From Puniceicoccaceae bacterium (GTDB taxonomy: Bacteria > Verrucomicrobiota > Verrucomicrobiia > Opitutales > Coraliomargaritaceae), in NCBI GenBank assembly GCA_003566795.1, contig PXBU01000455.1:1-8167 (forward strand): a stretch of DNA of 8,167 bases, in the 5' to 3' direction. Positions 1 through 7,442 of this stretch are shown here, one piece after another. The notes below the pieces were generated by a model. The model had not been told where the DNA came from and did no database searches. It saw only the letters and a program-made list of their open reading frames with translations. Positions within the stretch are counted from its first letter, which is position 1; every line of letters starts with the position of its first letter. The position numbers and the translations under genes are program-made.

Positions 1-1098
1 ATCGTAGAAAGCGATAACGAGGGCGTTAAACACCAGGTTACCGACAGCGAGTGGCAGCAGTATCTTCCAGCCGAGCGACATCACCTGATCGTAGCGGAAG
101 CGCGGCAGCGTCCAGCGAATCCAGATGAAGAAGAAGATCATAAAGAAGACCTTGGCCATGAACCAGCCGATCGAAAGGAGGGTGCCGATCAGGCCGGAGC
201 CCCAGGGGTCGGCGACCCAGGGCAGGAAGTTCCAGCCGCCGAGGAAGAGCAGGACGAAGACAGCCGAGCCCATGATCACGTGGGCGTATTCCGCGACAAA
301 GAAGATGCCGAACTTGAAACTACCGTATTCGGTATGGAAACCGCCCACCAGATCGGTCTCCGACTCGGCCATATCAAAGGGCAGACGGTTGGTCTCAGCG
401 AAGAGCGCGACCAGGAAGATGAGTGCGGAGATCGGCTGCCACAGCACCAGCCAGGCCCCCTGCTGGGACTGCACCACGCCGAAGAGGCTCATGCCATATT
501 CCGAACCCGGCGCGGCGGCCCACATGAAGACCGGGAGCAGGGAGAGGCCCATCGCCAGCTCGTAGGAAATCATCTGCGCGGAAGCCCGGATACCCCCCAG
601 GAAGGGATACTTGGAGTTGGAGGCCCAGCCGCCGAGCACGATGCCATAGACGCTGAGTGAGGACACCGCCAGGATGAAGAGCATGCCCAGGTCGATATTG
701 GCCAGCACCAGCGGTTGCGTCACACCATCGGCATCCACATAGCGTCCAAAAGGCAGCACCACCATAGTGGTGAGTGCCGGCACAAGCGCAATCAGCGGAG
801 CCAGGTAGTAATAGCCGACCTTCACGTGACCAGGCGTGATCTCCTCCTTGAAGAGGAACTTCAACCCGTCGGCAGCCGGCTGGAAGAGGCCGAGGCCGGT
901 CATCAAATTACCCAAAACCGGAATATGGCCGAGCAAAGGGAGCCGGGTGCGGTTCGGACCGACGCGGCCCTGAATCCAGGCGGAGATCTTGCGTTCGGCG
1001 AGCACGGCATAGCCGCACAGGGTCATGAAAACAATAATCACCCCGAGCGCGTAGACGATCGGCAGTAGAACCGGAGAAGATGCTTGGAGGAATTCCAT
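1..1098 (-). CDS. nuoH: NADH-quinone oxidoreductase subunit H (NuoH), 3' end cut by window edge
   Basis: NuoH is the membrane subunit that joins the peripheral arm of complex I to the proton-pumping arm and lines the quinone channel. The reading frame is open for 366 codons from ATG at 1098-1096 to base 1, with no stop, so the C terminus is missing, probably by only a few residues. Recognisable segments are AERKISAWIQGRVGPNR (residues 34-50), QPAADGLKFLFKEE (73-86), the GGIRASAQMISYELAMGL segment (168-185), the acidic quinone-channel loop AETNRLPFDMAESETDLVGG (234-253) followed by FHTEY (254-258), and LPRFRYDQVMSLGWK (331-345). About eight hydrophobic membrane segments are visible. A GAGGG ribosome-binding sequence lies 10 bases before the ATG, inside the end of nuoG, whose stop is 6 bases upstream. 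Oddity: roughly 14 extra residues sit between GPNR and the LFQP motif. The family assignment is firm. Confidence 0.97.
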   Translation of the reverse strand, partial: MEFLQASSPVLLPIVYALGVIIVFMTLCGYAVLAERKISAWIQGRVGPNRTRLPLLGHIPVLGNLMTGLGLFQPAADGLKFLFKEEITPGHVKVGYYYLAPLIALVPALTTMVVLPFGRYVDADGVTQPLVLANIDLGMLFILAVSSLSVYGIVLGGWASNSKYPFLGGIRASAQMISYELAMGLSLLPVFMWAAAPGSEYGMSLFGVVQSQQGAWLVLWQPISALIFLVALFAETNRLPFDMAESETDLVGGFHTEYGSFKFGIFFVAEYAHVIMGSAVFVLLFLGGWNFLPWVADPWGSGLIGTLLSIGWFMAKVFFMIFFFIWIRWTLPRFRYDQVMSLGWKILLPLAVGNLVFNALVIAFYD

Positions 1099-1104
1099 GA
1101 CAAG

Positions 1105-2835
1105 TTAGCCCTCGCTAGCTGCCGCCGCAGCTTGCGTCTCCTTCCACGCATCCGGATCGTATTTTAAATTTTTGGTTTCCACGAAAGGTAGTTCCCGCAA
1201 GGAGCCAGGCTCGAGCGGCAGACCCTGTTCACCAATTCCGCGCCAGGTCTGAGTCGTTTCGATATGCTCGACCTGGTTGGCGATGCGTTCCCAAACCATG
1301 TCCAGCGTGACAGGTGCTGGTTTCTCATCCGCCAGCGGGGCCGCGATTTTTTCCAGCACCTGATAGTCCGGCAGGATGCCGGAGGGTCCGGGGATGGCGG
1401 CCTTGAATTTTTGGAGGCGGAAGTTTTGGTTGATGAAAGACCCGTCTTTTTCGAAGACCATCAGCGAGGGGAGGACAATGTCGGCCTCCTTGGCCGTCTC
1501 ATTGGTATGGGTGCCGACGTAGATGAGCTTCACTTTAGCCAGCAATTCGGGTGCGATGCCGAGCGTGGTGACATCTTCATTGACCACCAGCAAGGTCTTG
1601 ACGGCACCGGAGTGGATATCACGCGCGAGTGAGCTCAGATCCGCGGCAGGGAGTTGATAAATGAGTCCCGTCACCAGTGCCCCGCGCAGGTTGGGCGTGC
1701 GGTCTTCGGACAGCAGCAATCCGTCACCCTCGCCATCGTGGCTGACCAGAGAAACTTTGGTAGCGCAGCGCTCGGCAATCGTTTTGTAGTAGAACTGTTC
1801 CTCGACCGAGCTGTGAGCCGATGCCACCATCGCGACATCGCCTCCCCGCAGCAGATCGACGGCGGCGGCAGCCACTTGGTCGACCGGCTGGTGCACCCCG
1901 CCGATGGTGTATTGGGTCAAGCGGTCGTCGGACTCGACGGTCTTATACAGTGCGCGACCGGAGTCCGTCATCCAGGTATCATTGACTGCGTCGTTGCGCC
2001 GCGGCGTGATGCGGTAGATCTTACCCTCACGGCTCCAGATCTCGGTGTTGGCACCCACGCTGCTCTCGGTGCAAATGCTGTGGGTGCGCTTGAGAAACCA
2101 GACGCGCATCTTGAAGCGGAAGTCAGTGCTGGTCAGAGCGCCGACCGGGCAGATGTCGACGGTGTTGAGCGAGTAGTTATTCGCCAGCTCTTTGCCGGGG
2201 TAGCAGGTCAGAGTGGAATAGGTGCCACGGTCGACAAAGCCGAGCACATCATCGTCGGCGATTTCCTGGCTGAAGCGGACGCAACGGGAGCAGAGGATAC
2301 AACGCTCATCGTCCAGCACGACACGCGGCCCCAGCCGGGTGCGCTTGGGCTTGACATTTTTGTCCTCAATGAAACGGCTGAAGCCGCGCCCGTGGTCGGC
2401 GGAAAACTCCTGCAAGCGACACTCCCCGGCCTGATCGCAGATCGGGCAATCCAGCGGGTGGTTAATCAGGAGAAATTCGGTGACCGCGTTACGCGACTCG
2501 ACGACCACGTCCGAACTGGTGCGGATGTGCATGCCCGGCGCAGCATTGGTGGCGCAGCCGATGACCGGCTTCGGCATCCAGCCGATTTTTTGCTTACCAT
2601 CGTCATCGAGCACAGCGTCGCCAGTCTCACGGTCCCGCATGGGCATGCCCATTTCGATCAGGCACATCCGGCAGTTGCCCGCGATGGAAAGTTTCGGGTG
2701 GTAGCAATAGTGTGGCACTTCCTTGCCCTTCCCCACCATCTTGACGGCCTCGATGATATTAGTGCCTTTGGGCACATCGACGTCTTGGCCATCAATGTTG
2801 ATGGTGACGTTTTCAACTGTTCCGTTTTGGCTCAT
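1105..2835 (-). CDS. nuoG: NADH-quinone oxidoreductase subunit G (NuoG), short form without N7 cluster ligands
   Basis: NuoG is the large Fe-S subunit of the NADH module and carries electrons from NuoF towards NuoB. The protein has 576 residues. An N-terminal ferredoxin-like 2Fe-2S domain has C44, C55, C58 and C94. Next comes the His-Cys 4Fe-4S site H126, C130, C133, C139 (HPLDCPICDQAGEC), then a further 4Fe-4S site C179, C182, C185, C229 (CILCSRC and DICPVGA). The spacing closely follows the Thermus Nqo3 pattern as I recall it. The optional N7 site is broken: C255 remains, but S258, A262 and T290 stand where cysteines would be. The molybdopterin-oxidoreductase-like C-terminal region is short; many NuoG proteins are 650-900 residues. 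ATG lies 3 bases after the nuoF stop (TAA ACG ATG). The only AAGGAG is 18 bases away, too far to act normally, so translational coupling to nuoF is likely. Confidence 0.97.
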   Translation of the reverse strand: MSQNGTVENVTINIDGQDVDVPKGTNIIEAVKMVGKGKEVPHYCYHPKLSIAGNCRMCLIEMGMPMRDRETGDAVLDDDGKQKIGWMPKPVIGCATNAAPGMHIRTSSDVVVESRNAVTEFLLINHPLDCPICDQAGECRLQEFSADHGRGFSRFIEDKNVKPKRTRLGPRVVLDDERCILCSRCVRFSQEIADDDVLGFVDRGTYSTLTCYPGKELANNYSLNTVDICPVGALTSTDFRFKMRVWFLKRTHSICTESSVGANTEIWSREGKIYRITPRRNDAVNDTWMTDSGRALYKTVESDDRLTQYTIGGVHQPVDQVAAAAVDLLRGGDVAMVASAHSSVEEQFYYKTIAERCATKVSLVSHDGEGDGLLLSEDRTPNLRGALVTGLIYQLPAADLSSLARDIHSGAVKTLLVVNEDVTTLGIAPELLAKVKLIYVGTHTNETAKEADIVLPSLMVFEKDGSFINQNFRLQKFKAAIPGPSGILPDYQVLEKIAAPLADEKPAPVTLDMVWERIANQVEHIETTQTWRGIGEQGLPLEPGSLRELPFVETKNLKYDPDAWKETQAAAAASEG

Positions 2836-2838
2836 CGT

Positions 2839-4203
2839 TTAAATCAGTGTCGTCTCCTTGGCAGCTAGCTCGCCCGCTTTGCGGCGGGCGGCTTGCTCCC
2901 GAGCTTTTTCTACAAACTCGTCTTTGAACTTGGCAATAAAGCTTTGCACCGGCCAGGAAGCGGCCTCGCCGAAGGCACAGATGGTGCGCCCGGCAATTTG
3001 ATCGGCAATCGAATTGAGCAGATCGGCATCCTCCTCGCGGGCGTTGCCCTCAATCATGCGCTGGGTGATCTTGCGCATCCAGGGCACCCCCTCGCGACAG
3101 GGAGTGCATTGGCCGCAGCTCTCGTGCGCATAGAAATAATTAATGTTGGCGAGGGCCTCGACCATGTCGGTGCTGTCATCCATCACAATGACTCCGCCCG
3201 AGCCGGACATCGACCCCACCGCCATCAGGCTGTCAAAATCCATCGGGATATCTTCGATGCCCCAGTCAAAATCAGTCCCGTTTTTCAGCTTGCCGGTGAA
3301 GCGCTCGTCTGCCCGCAGAATCTTGGAGGAAGAGCCGCCGGGAATGACGGCTTTGAGCTTACGTCCGGGCTTGAGCCCGCCGCAGACATCGTAGATTAGC
3401 TGGCCCAGCGTGATGGCCGCGCAGGGAAATTCATAGTAGCCGGGCTTCTGCACATGCCCGGACACGCACCAGATACGGGTGCCGGAATTACCGGGGGTGC
3501 CGATTTTCGCAAACTCCTTGCCACCCATCTCGATGATGTGCTTCACATCGCAGAGCGTCTCGACATTGTTGACAATGGTCGGGCACTGGTAGAGCCCCAG
3601 CGCTGCCGGGAAATAGGGCGGCTTGATGCGCGGGTTGGCGCGGAAGCCTTCGAGCGATTCGATCAGGCCGGTCTCCTCGCCACAGATGTAAGCACCCGCG
3701 CCCCGGTGCACAATGATATCGCAGGAGTAACCGGAGCCGAGGATGTTCTCACCCAGCAAGTTCTTTTCGCGGGCCTCTTCAATCGCCCGCTCCAGAATGC
3801 GATAGCCCTGGAAAAACTCGCCCCGGATGTAGATGAAGGCGAGCTTGGCCTGAATCGCGTAGGCCGAACACATCATACCCTCAATCAGTTGGTGCGGATC
3901 TTTATGGATGATCTGCCGGTCTTTGAAGGTGCCCGGCTCCGACTCGTCGGCGTTGCAGACGAGGTAGATCGGCTTGCCGGACTTGCGATCGAGAAACTTC
4001 CACTTCATTCCGGCGGGAAAGCCCGCGCCGCCGCGGCCACGCACACCGGAGTCCATCACCTCGGCGCAAATATCCTCCGGCTTCATGGTGACGGCTTGCT
4101 TCAACTGCTCGTAGCCGCCGTGCCGCAGGTAACAATCGATGTCGTTACTGTAGCCCGGCTCGTCGAGATGTTTGAAAATAAGCCTTTGTTCTTGGATCGC
4201 CAT
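2839..4203 (-). CDS. nuoF: NADH-quinone oxidoreductase subunit F (NuoF), NADH/FMN-binding
   Basis: NuoF is the cytoplasmic 51-kDa-type subunit that oxidises NADH, passes a hydride to FMN and hands electrons to its 4Fe-4S cluster. At 454 residues it is of normal length. Visible motifs are the glycine-rich nucleotide-binding GRGGAGFPAGMKW (residues 56-68), the FMN-site segment CNADESEPGTFKDR (83-96), GAGAYICGEETGLIESLEG (168-186), and the 4Fe-4S ligands C362, C365, C368 (ESCGQCTPCREG) with C408 (ICAFGE). The usual alanine in GEETALL/ALI is glycine here (G179), a minor change. The ATG follows the nuoE stop by 33 bases and has no clear ribosome-binding sequence next to it; the nearest AGG is more than 20 bases upstream. 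The chosen start gives MAIQEQRLIFKHLDEPG, which suits the family. The order nuoE-nuoF-nuoG is the standard NADH module. Confidence 0.98.
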   Translation of the reverse strand: MAIQEQRLIFKHLDEPGYSNDIDCYLRHGGYEQLKQAVTMKPEDICAEVMDSGVRGRGGAGFPAGMKWKFLDRKSGKPIYLVCNADESEPGTFKDRQIIHKDPHQLIEGMMCSAYAIQAKLAFIYIRGEFFQGYRILERAIEEAREKNLLGENILGSGYSCDIIVHRGAGAYICGEETGLIESLEGFRANPRIKPPYFPAALGLYQCPTIVNNVETLCDVKHIIEMGGKEFAKIGTPGNSGTRIWCVSGHVQKPGYYEFPCAAITLGQLIYDVCGGLKPGRKLKAVIPGGSSSKILRADERFTGKLKNGTDFDWGIEDIPMDFDSLMAVGSMSGSGGVIVMDDSTDMVEALANINYFYAHESCGQCTPCREGVPWMRKITQRMIEGNAREEDADLLNSIADQIAGRTICAFGEAASWPVQSFIAKFKDEFVEKAREQAARRKAGELAAKETTLI

Positions 4204-4236
4204 GATGGTTAAAAGTTGCCGGTTGAGCCTGGGACC

Positions 4237-4737
4237 TTAGGAATAAGTGATGCCCCCCGGGAGTTCACCGGACTTCATTTTGGCCGCCAGCTCGGAGGCC
4301 TTGTCCGGGTCGATGTCGTTGTATTGTTCCTCGCCGATCATCACCACCGGGCCATGGCCGCAGTCGGCGTGACACTCGACATATTCGAGCGTGAACTCGC
4401 CGTCCTCGCTGGTGTGCCCGACCTTACAGCTGAGCTCCTGCTCCAGGCGGCGGCAGGTCTGGTAAGCCCCTGCCAGCGCGCAAGGCAGCGTGCGGCAAAC
4501 ACGGACGTGGTGCTTGCCGACCGGTTCGGTGCGCAGCATCGGATAGAAAGTAACGATCTCCTGAATATTAATTGGCTCCAGCTCCAGGCGCGCTGCGATC
4601 CACTCGATGGCTTCATTCGAGAGGTAGCCCTGATCCTCCTGCACCAGGTGGCAGAGCGGCAGGGCGGCACTGCGCTGGGTCGGGTAGCGCGGCACCAGCT
4701 GGTCGATCTTTGCAATGGTTTCAGGTTTTAAATTCAT
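4237..4737 (-). CDS. nuoE: NADH-quinone oxidoreductase subunit E (NuoE), thioredoxin-like 2Fe-2S protein
   Basis: NuoE is the 24-kDa-type subunit that sits beside NuoF and carries the off-path 2Fe-2S cluster N1a. From the ATG at 4737 the protein has 166 residues, as in E. coli. An N-terminal helical region (SAALPLCHLVQEDQGYLS, residues 23-40) leads to INIQEIVTFYPML (56-68). The cluster ligands are C81 and C86 (CRTLPC), then C122 and C126 (ECHADCGHGPVVMI). The second motif differs from the common CLGxC, but the Cx3C spacing is kept. An in-frame GTG at 4773 would add 12 residues and overlap the end of nuoD by 11 bases. I prefer the ATG because GGAG lies 11 bases before it and because the resulting length and MNLKPET start fit the family. 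The nuoD stop is 25 bases upstream. Confidence 0.96.
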   Translation of the reverse strand: MNLKPETIAKIDQLVPRYPTQRSAALPLCHLVQEDQGYLSNEAIEWIAARLELEPINIQEIVTFYPMLRTEPVGKHHVRVCRTLPCALAGAYQTCRRLEQELSCKVGHTSEDGEFTLEYVECHADCGHGPVVMIGEEQYNDIDPDKASELAAKMKSGELPGGITYS

Positions 4738-4748
4738 TGGTTTCTTTT

Positions 4749-4752
4749 CTCC
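4749..4752 (-). promoter_or_regulatory. ribosome-binding site deciding the nuoE start
   Basis: Read on the minus strand this is GGAG, followed by 11 mostly A-rich bases and then the ATG at 4737. The alternative upstream GTG start at 4773 has a G-rich run too close (about 3 bases) to work well. This supports the shorter NuoE of 166 residues. Confidence 0.6.
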
Positions 4753-4762
4753 GAGCTCGAAG

Positions 4763-6004
4763 CTATCGATCACACTCCCCCATCACGAAGTCGAGCGACC
4801 CGAGGATCACAGTAATATCGGTCAAGTAGTGGCCGGGAATTAGCTTGTTGAGGATGCTGAGATTACAGAAAGACGGGCCGCGGATTTTCAGGCGGTAGGG
4901 CACGCCCCCACCCTTGGAAACAATGAAAAAGCCAAGGGCACCCTTGGGATTCTCCGCCTCGAAGTAAACTTCACCGGGCGGGATCTGCGGGCCCTCGGTC
5001 ACAATCATGAAGTTTTGGATCAGCTCCTCCATGCTGGTGAGAATCTTGGCCTTGGGCGGTGCAAAAATCTTCTTGGCCTCCTCGGCGTAGTAAGGACCCT
5101 CGGGGAAACTGTCGATGACCTGCCGAACAATGGAAACGCTCTGGCGCACTTCCTCCGCGCGCATCAGGTAGCGGTCGTAGCAATCACCGGTGGTGCCGAC
5201 CGGCACCTCGAAGTCATACTTTTCGTAACCAAGGTAGGGCTTGTCTTTGCGCAAGTCGAGGTCGACGCCGCAGGCGCGCAGATTCGGACCAGTGATGCCG
5301 TAAGCAATCGCATCTTCTTTGCTAATGATGCCCACGCCCTGGGTGCGGTCGATGAAGATACGGTTGCGCGTCAAGAGCCGGTCCACCTGATCGAGCACCG
5401 GCAGGACACCATCGCAAAATTCCAACACGCGGCCAAGCCAGCCCTCGGGAATATCGCGGGCTACCCCGCCGATGCGGGTATAACTGGTGGTGAAGCGGGC
5501 GCCGGTCAGCTCCTCAAAGAGCGTATAGAGCTTCTCCCGCTCGGTAAAAGTATACATGAACACCGTCCAGGCACCCGCATCCATCCCATAGACGCCGATG
5601 CCGAGCAGGTGCGACGAGATACGCGCCAGCTCGCAGCACAGCACACGGATCGCCTCGCAGCGCTCAGGCACCTCCAAATGAGCCAGCTTCTCGACCGCCA
5701 TGGCGTAGGCCACGTTGTTGGCCAGCGGGGCGAGGTAGTCCAGCCGGTCGGTATACGGCACGAACTGGTTATACGTCATGTTCTCCGCAATCTTTTCGTC
5801 GCCGCGGTGCAAGTACCCAAGAACCGGCTCGCACTTCTTGATCACGTCGCCGTCCATCTCCATCATCAGGCGGAGCACACCGTGCGTCGTCGGGTGCGAC
5901 GGGCCGACGTTGATCGCCATGGTCTCGCCGGGCACCTCGCCTTCAATTTGGGCGGCGCGGCTGCTGGCATCAGCGATCGTGTATTCCTTGGTGGTGGTGG
6001 CCAT
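4763..6004 (-). CDS. nuoD: NADH-quinone oxidoreductase subunit D (NuoD), quinone-binding
   Basis: NuoD is the 49-kDa-type subunit that, with NuoB, forms the quinone reduction site at the foot of the peripheral arm. At 413 residues it is full length. The signature GPSHPTTHGVLRL spans residues 34-46. H41 and Y90 (in TDRLDYLAPLANN) sit 49 residues apart, the spacing of the quinone-head ligands His38 and Tyr87 in Thermus Nqo4. The protein ends in the typical LGSLDFVMGECDR. Residues 1-25 form a polar leader before the conserved core. The ATG follows the nuoC stop by only 4 bases and has no purine-rich ribosome-binding sequence, so translation is probably coupled to nuoC. nuoC and nuoD are separate genes here, unlike the nuoCD fusion of E. 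coli. Confidence 0.98.
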   Translation of the reverse strand: MATTTKEYTIADASSRAAQIEGEVPGETMAINVGPSHPTTHGVLRLMMEMDGDVIKKCEPVLGYLHRGDEKIAENMTYNQFVPYTDRLDYLAPLANNVAYAMAVEKLAHLEVPERCEAIRVLCCELARISSHLLGIGVYGMDAGAWTVFMYTFTEREKLYTLFEELTGARFTTSYTRIGGVARDIPEGWLGRVLEFCDGVLPVLDQVDRLLTRNRIFIDRTQGVGIISKEDAIAYGITGPNLRACGVDLDLRKDKPYLGYEKYDFEVPVGTTGDCYDRYLMRAEEVRQSVSIVRQVIDSFPEGPYYAEEAKKIFAPPKAKILTSMEELIQNFMIVTEGPQIPPGEVYFEAENPKGALGFFIVSKGGGVPYRLKIRGPSFCNLSILNKLIPGHYLTDITVILGSLDFVMGECDR

Positions 6005-6008
6005 GCGG

Positions 6009-6623
6009 TTAGTCAGAGGGTTTTTGCTTGTTCTCGGTCCAGCTTTCGTCGCGGGCGCGGGGCTCGGTCTGGCTCATCGGGCCGTCGCCGGAGGAGACAA
6101 AGGGCCCGCCCATCATGGGTGCCGCGATCAGCGAAGCACCCGTCTGCTCCGCCACGTCAGCGGCGGGTAGCGGCGTTTCGATACCGGCCAGCGGAAACTC
6201 TTTGCGCAGGGGGTGGTAGGGATAATCGTCCCACATCAAAATCCGGCGCAGATCGGGGTGGTCCTGATAGCGGATACCCATCAGGTCGAAGGTTTCACGC
6301 TCGTGCCAGTCGGCAGCGGCATAGAGTCCGCACAGCGAGGGCAGCACCGGATTAATATCGTCCGTGCAATCGGCGGCGACACGCAGATATTCGTGCTTGG
6401 TGGTGGAAAGAAAATGATAGACCCCAGTGAAGCGCGGGCTCTGCGCATCCCAGTCGATCGCCGTCACATCGATCAGCATATCATACTCGAACTCGTCGCG
6501 CAGTGCGGTACACAGCTCGATCAGCTTATCCGCCGGGCAATTCACAGCGGGGTGATCCGCCGAGGCCCGTTCGGTCAGATACTCGAACCGCTCTTGGAGC
6601 AGAGCCAAATCGCTCTCGGCCAT
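6009..6623 (-). CDS. nuoC: NADH-quinone oxidoreductase subunit C (NuoC) with C-terminal tail
   Basis: NuoC is the 30-kDa-type structural subunit that packs against NuoD and NuoB in the connecting module and carries no cofactor. The protein has 204 residues. The family signature ERETFDLMGIRYQDHPDLRR occupies residues 108-127 and is followed by ILMWDDYPYHPLRKEFPLAG (128-147). After that comes a tail of about 57 residues (148-204) rich in Ala, Pro, Gly and Met, including APMMGGPFVSSGDGPMS and EPRARDESWTE. It looks unstructured and is longer than the short ends of many NuoC proteins. The ATG lies one base after the nuoB stop (TGA T ATG). AAGGA stands 8 bases upstream, a good ribosome-binding site lying within the end of nuoB. 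Confidence 0.97.
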   Translation of the reverse strand: MAESDLALLQERFEYLTERASADHPAVNCPADKLIELCTALRDEFEYDMLIDVTAIDWDAQSPRFTGVYHFLSTTKHEYLRVAADCTDDINPVLPSLCGLYAAADWHERETFDLMGIRYQDHPDLRRILMWDDYPYHPLRKEFPLAGIETPLPAADVAEQTGASLIAAPMMGGPFVSSGDGPMSQTEPRARDESWTENKQKPSD

Positions 6624-6624
6624 A

Positions 6625-7182
6625 TCAGTAATCCTTTCCAGCTCCGGCCAGTTCAGGCGCAGCGGCCCGCTTGCTGGCGGTTGCGGCAGTCAAGTTCTTC
6701 ACCGCACTTTCGCGGCCGATCTTGTCCTGCAGTTTAATCATGGCATCAAGCAGAGCTTCCGGACGCGGCGGGCAGCCGCTGACATAAACGTCGACGGGGA
6801 TAATCCGGTCCACCCCCTGCATGGTCGCGTAAGAGCGATACATGCCGCCCGTGCTGGCGCAGGCTCCCATGGCGACCACCCATTTGGGCTCGGCCATTTG
6901 CTCGTAAATACGACGCACCACCTCGGCCATCTTATAGGTCACGGTGCCGGCGACGATCATGCAGTCTGCCTGGCGTGGCGAGAAGCGCATTACTTCCATC
7001 CCAAAACGCGCCATGTCAAAACGGGAGCCACCCGCCGCCATCAACTCGATCGCGCAGCAGGCCAGACCCATCGGCATCGGCCAGACCGAGTGCTTGCGGA
7101 TCCAGTTAATGACAGCGTCCGCCTGAGTGACGATAACTTCGCCCTCTACTTTGCTGTCATAAGCTAGTGTTTTTTGATCCAT
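6625..7182 (-). CDS. nuoB: NADH-quinone oxidoreductase subunit B (NuoB), N2 cluster subunit
   Basis: NuoB is the PSST-type subunit that holds the terminal 4Fe-4S cluster N2, which reduces quinone at the interface with NuoD and NuoH. The protein has 185 residues. The four ligands are the adjacent pair C42-C43 (MGLACCAIELM), C108 (MGACASTGGMY) and C137 (VSGCPPRPE), a constant three residues before those of Thermus Nqo6 as I recall them (45, 46, 111, 140). The segment RFGMEVMRFSPRQADCMIVAG (59-79) is also typical. An Ala/Lys-rich end (about 158-185) is probably flexible. The ATG at 7182 has no obvious ribosome-binding sequence. It is the first gene of the visible operon: no nuoA lies between it and the divergent plus-strand gene, so the operon promoter should lie in 7183-7453. 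Confidence 0.98.
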   Translation of the reverse strand: MDQKTLAYDSKVEGEVIVTQADAVINWIRKHSVWPMPMGLACCAIELMAAGGSRFDMARFGMEVMRFSPRQADCMIVAGTVTYKMAEVVRRIYEQMAEPKWVVAMGACASTGGMYRSYATMQGVDRIIPVDVYVSGCPPRPEALLDAMIKLQDKIGRESAVKNLTAATASKRAAAPELAGAGKDY

Positions 7183-7209
7183 TAGTGCGCTGCGTTTTTT
7201 CTAGAGTCG

Positions 7210-7229
7210 TTTTTCGGGAACCGGAAAAA
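7210..7229. promoter_or_regulatory. imperfect dyad 28 bases upstream of nuoB
   Basis: TTTTTC (7210-7215) and GAAAAA (7224-7229) are inverted repeats around a GG-AA-CC core, with one G opposite G mismatch on each side of the core. This gives a 20-base near-palindrome. It could be a repressor or activator site, or a weak hairpin in the nuo leader RNA. It is not a likely terminator because no gene ends here. Its function is inferred from symmetry and position only. Confidence 0.3.
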
Positions 7230-7426
7230 GCTAAGAGCGAGTCCAGTTCATGCAAGCTACAATTGGAGAATTTCCGTGAATCCGTCGGGCTTTTGCCAAC
7301 TCTCTGGACTGGAGGTAAAATCTTTTGCCTTTCCAAGCTGAATTAAAACTCATAAATTTCGTCCTGTAGCTCTGTCGCTCAACCATTTAACAAGCTTGAA
7401 AAGTGGTTTTAAATCGCCTTTGGCAA

Positions 7427-7442
7427 ACGAAACCGCTTTCGT
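7427..7442 (+). promoter_or_regulatory. small perfect hairpin just upstream of the FmdB-like start
   Basis: ACGAAA (7427-7432) and TTTCGT (7437-7442) can pair around a CCGC loop, ending 11 bases before the ATG at 7454, where a ribosome-binding sequence would normally sit. No such sequence is visible. It may be an operator or a leader hairpin, or chance. Confidence 0.2.

Noticed and set aside
125..1068. Three plus-strand open frames over the left end
   Set aside because: The minus strand here is an uninterrupted NuoH frame with clear family motifs; the plus-strand frames are Arg/His/Pro-rich shadows.
1654..2868. 404-residue open frame on the plus strand
   Set aside because: It is antisense to nuoG, with no recognisable domain and a composition typical of a reverse-strand shadow.
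3454..4212. 252-residue open frame on the plus strand
   Set aside because: It is a shadow of nuoF, whose NADH, FMN and Fe-S motifs are all intact on the other strand.
4738..4773. Upstream GTG start for NuoE at 4773
   Set aside because: It would overlap nuoD, has its G-rich sequence too close to the GTG, and adds 12 residues not expected in the family; the ATG at 4737 is better placed.
5015..6355. 446-residue open frame on the plus strand
   Set aside because: It lies antisense to nuoD and nuoC, which are certain from their motifs. The translation is His/Arg/Ala-rich with no family signature, as expected from a GC-rich coding shadow.
7240..7310. AGTCCAG / CTGGACT inverted repeat (7240-7246 and 7304-7310)
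   Set aside because: It is seven bases at 57 bases distance with no supporting context, well within chance for a spacer of this size.
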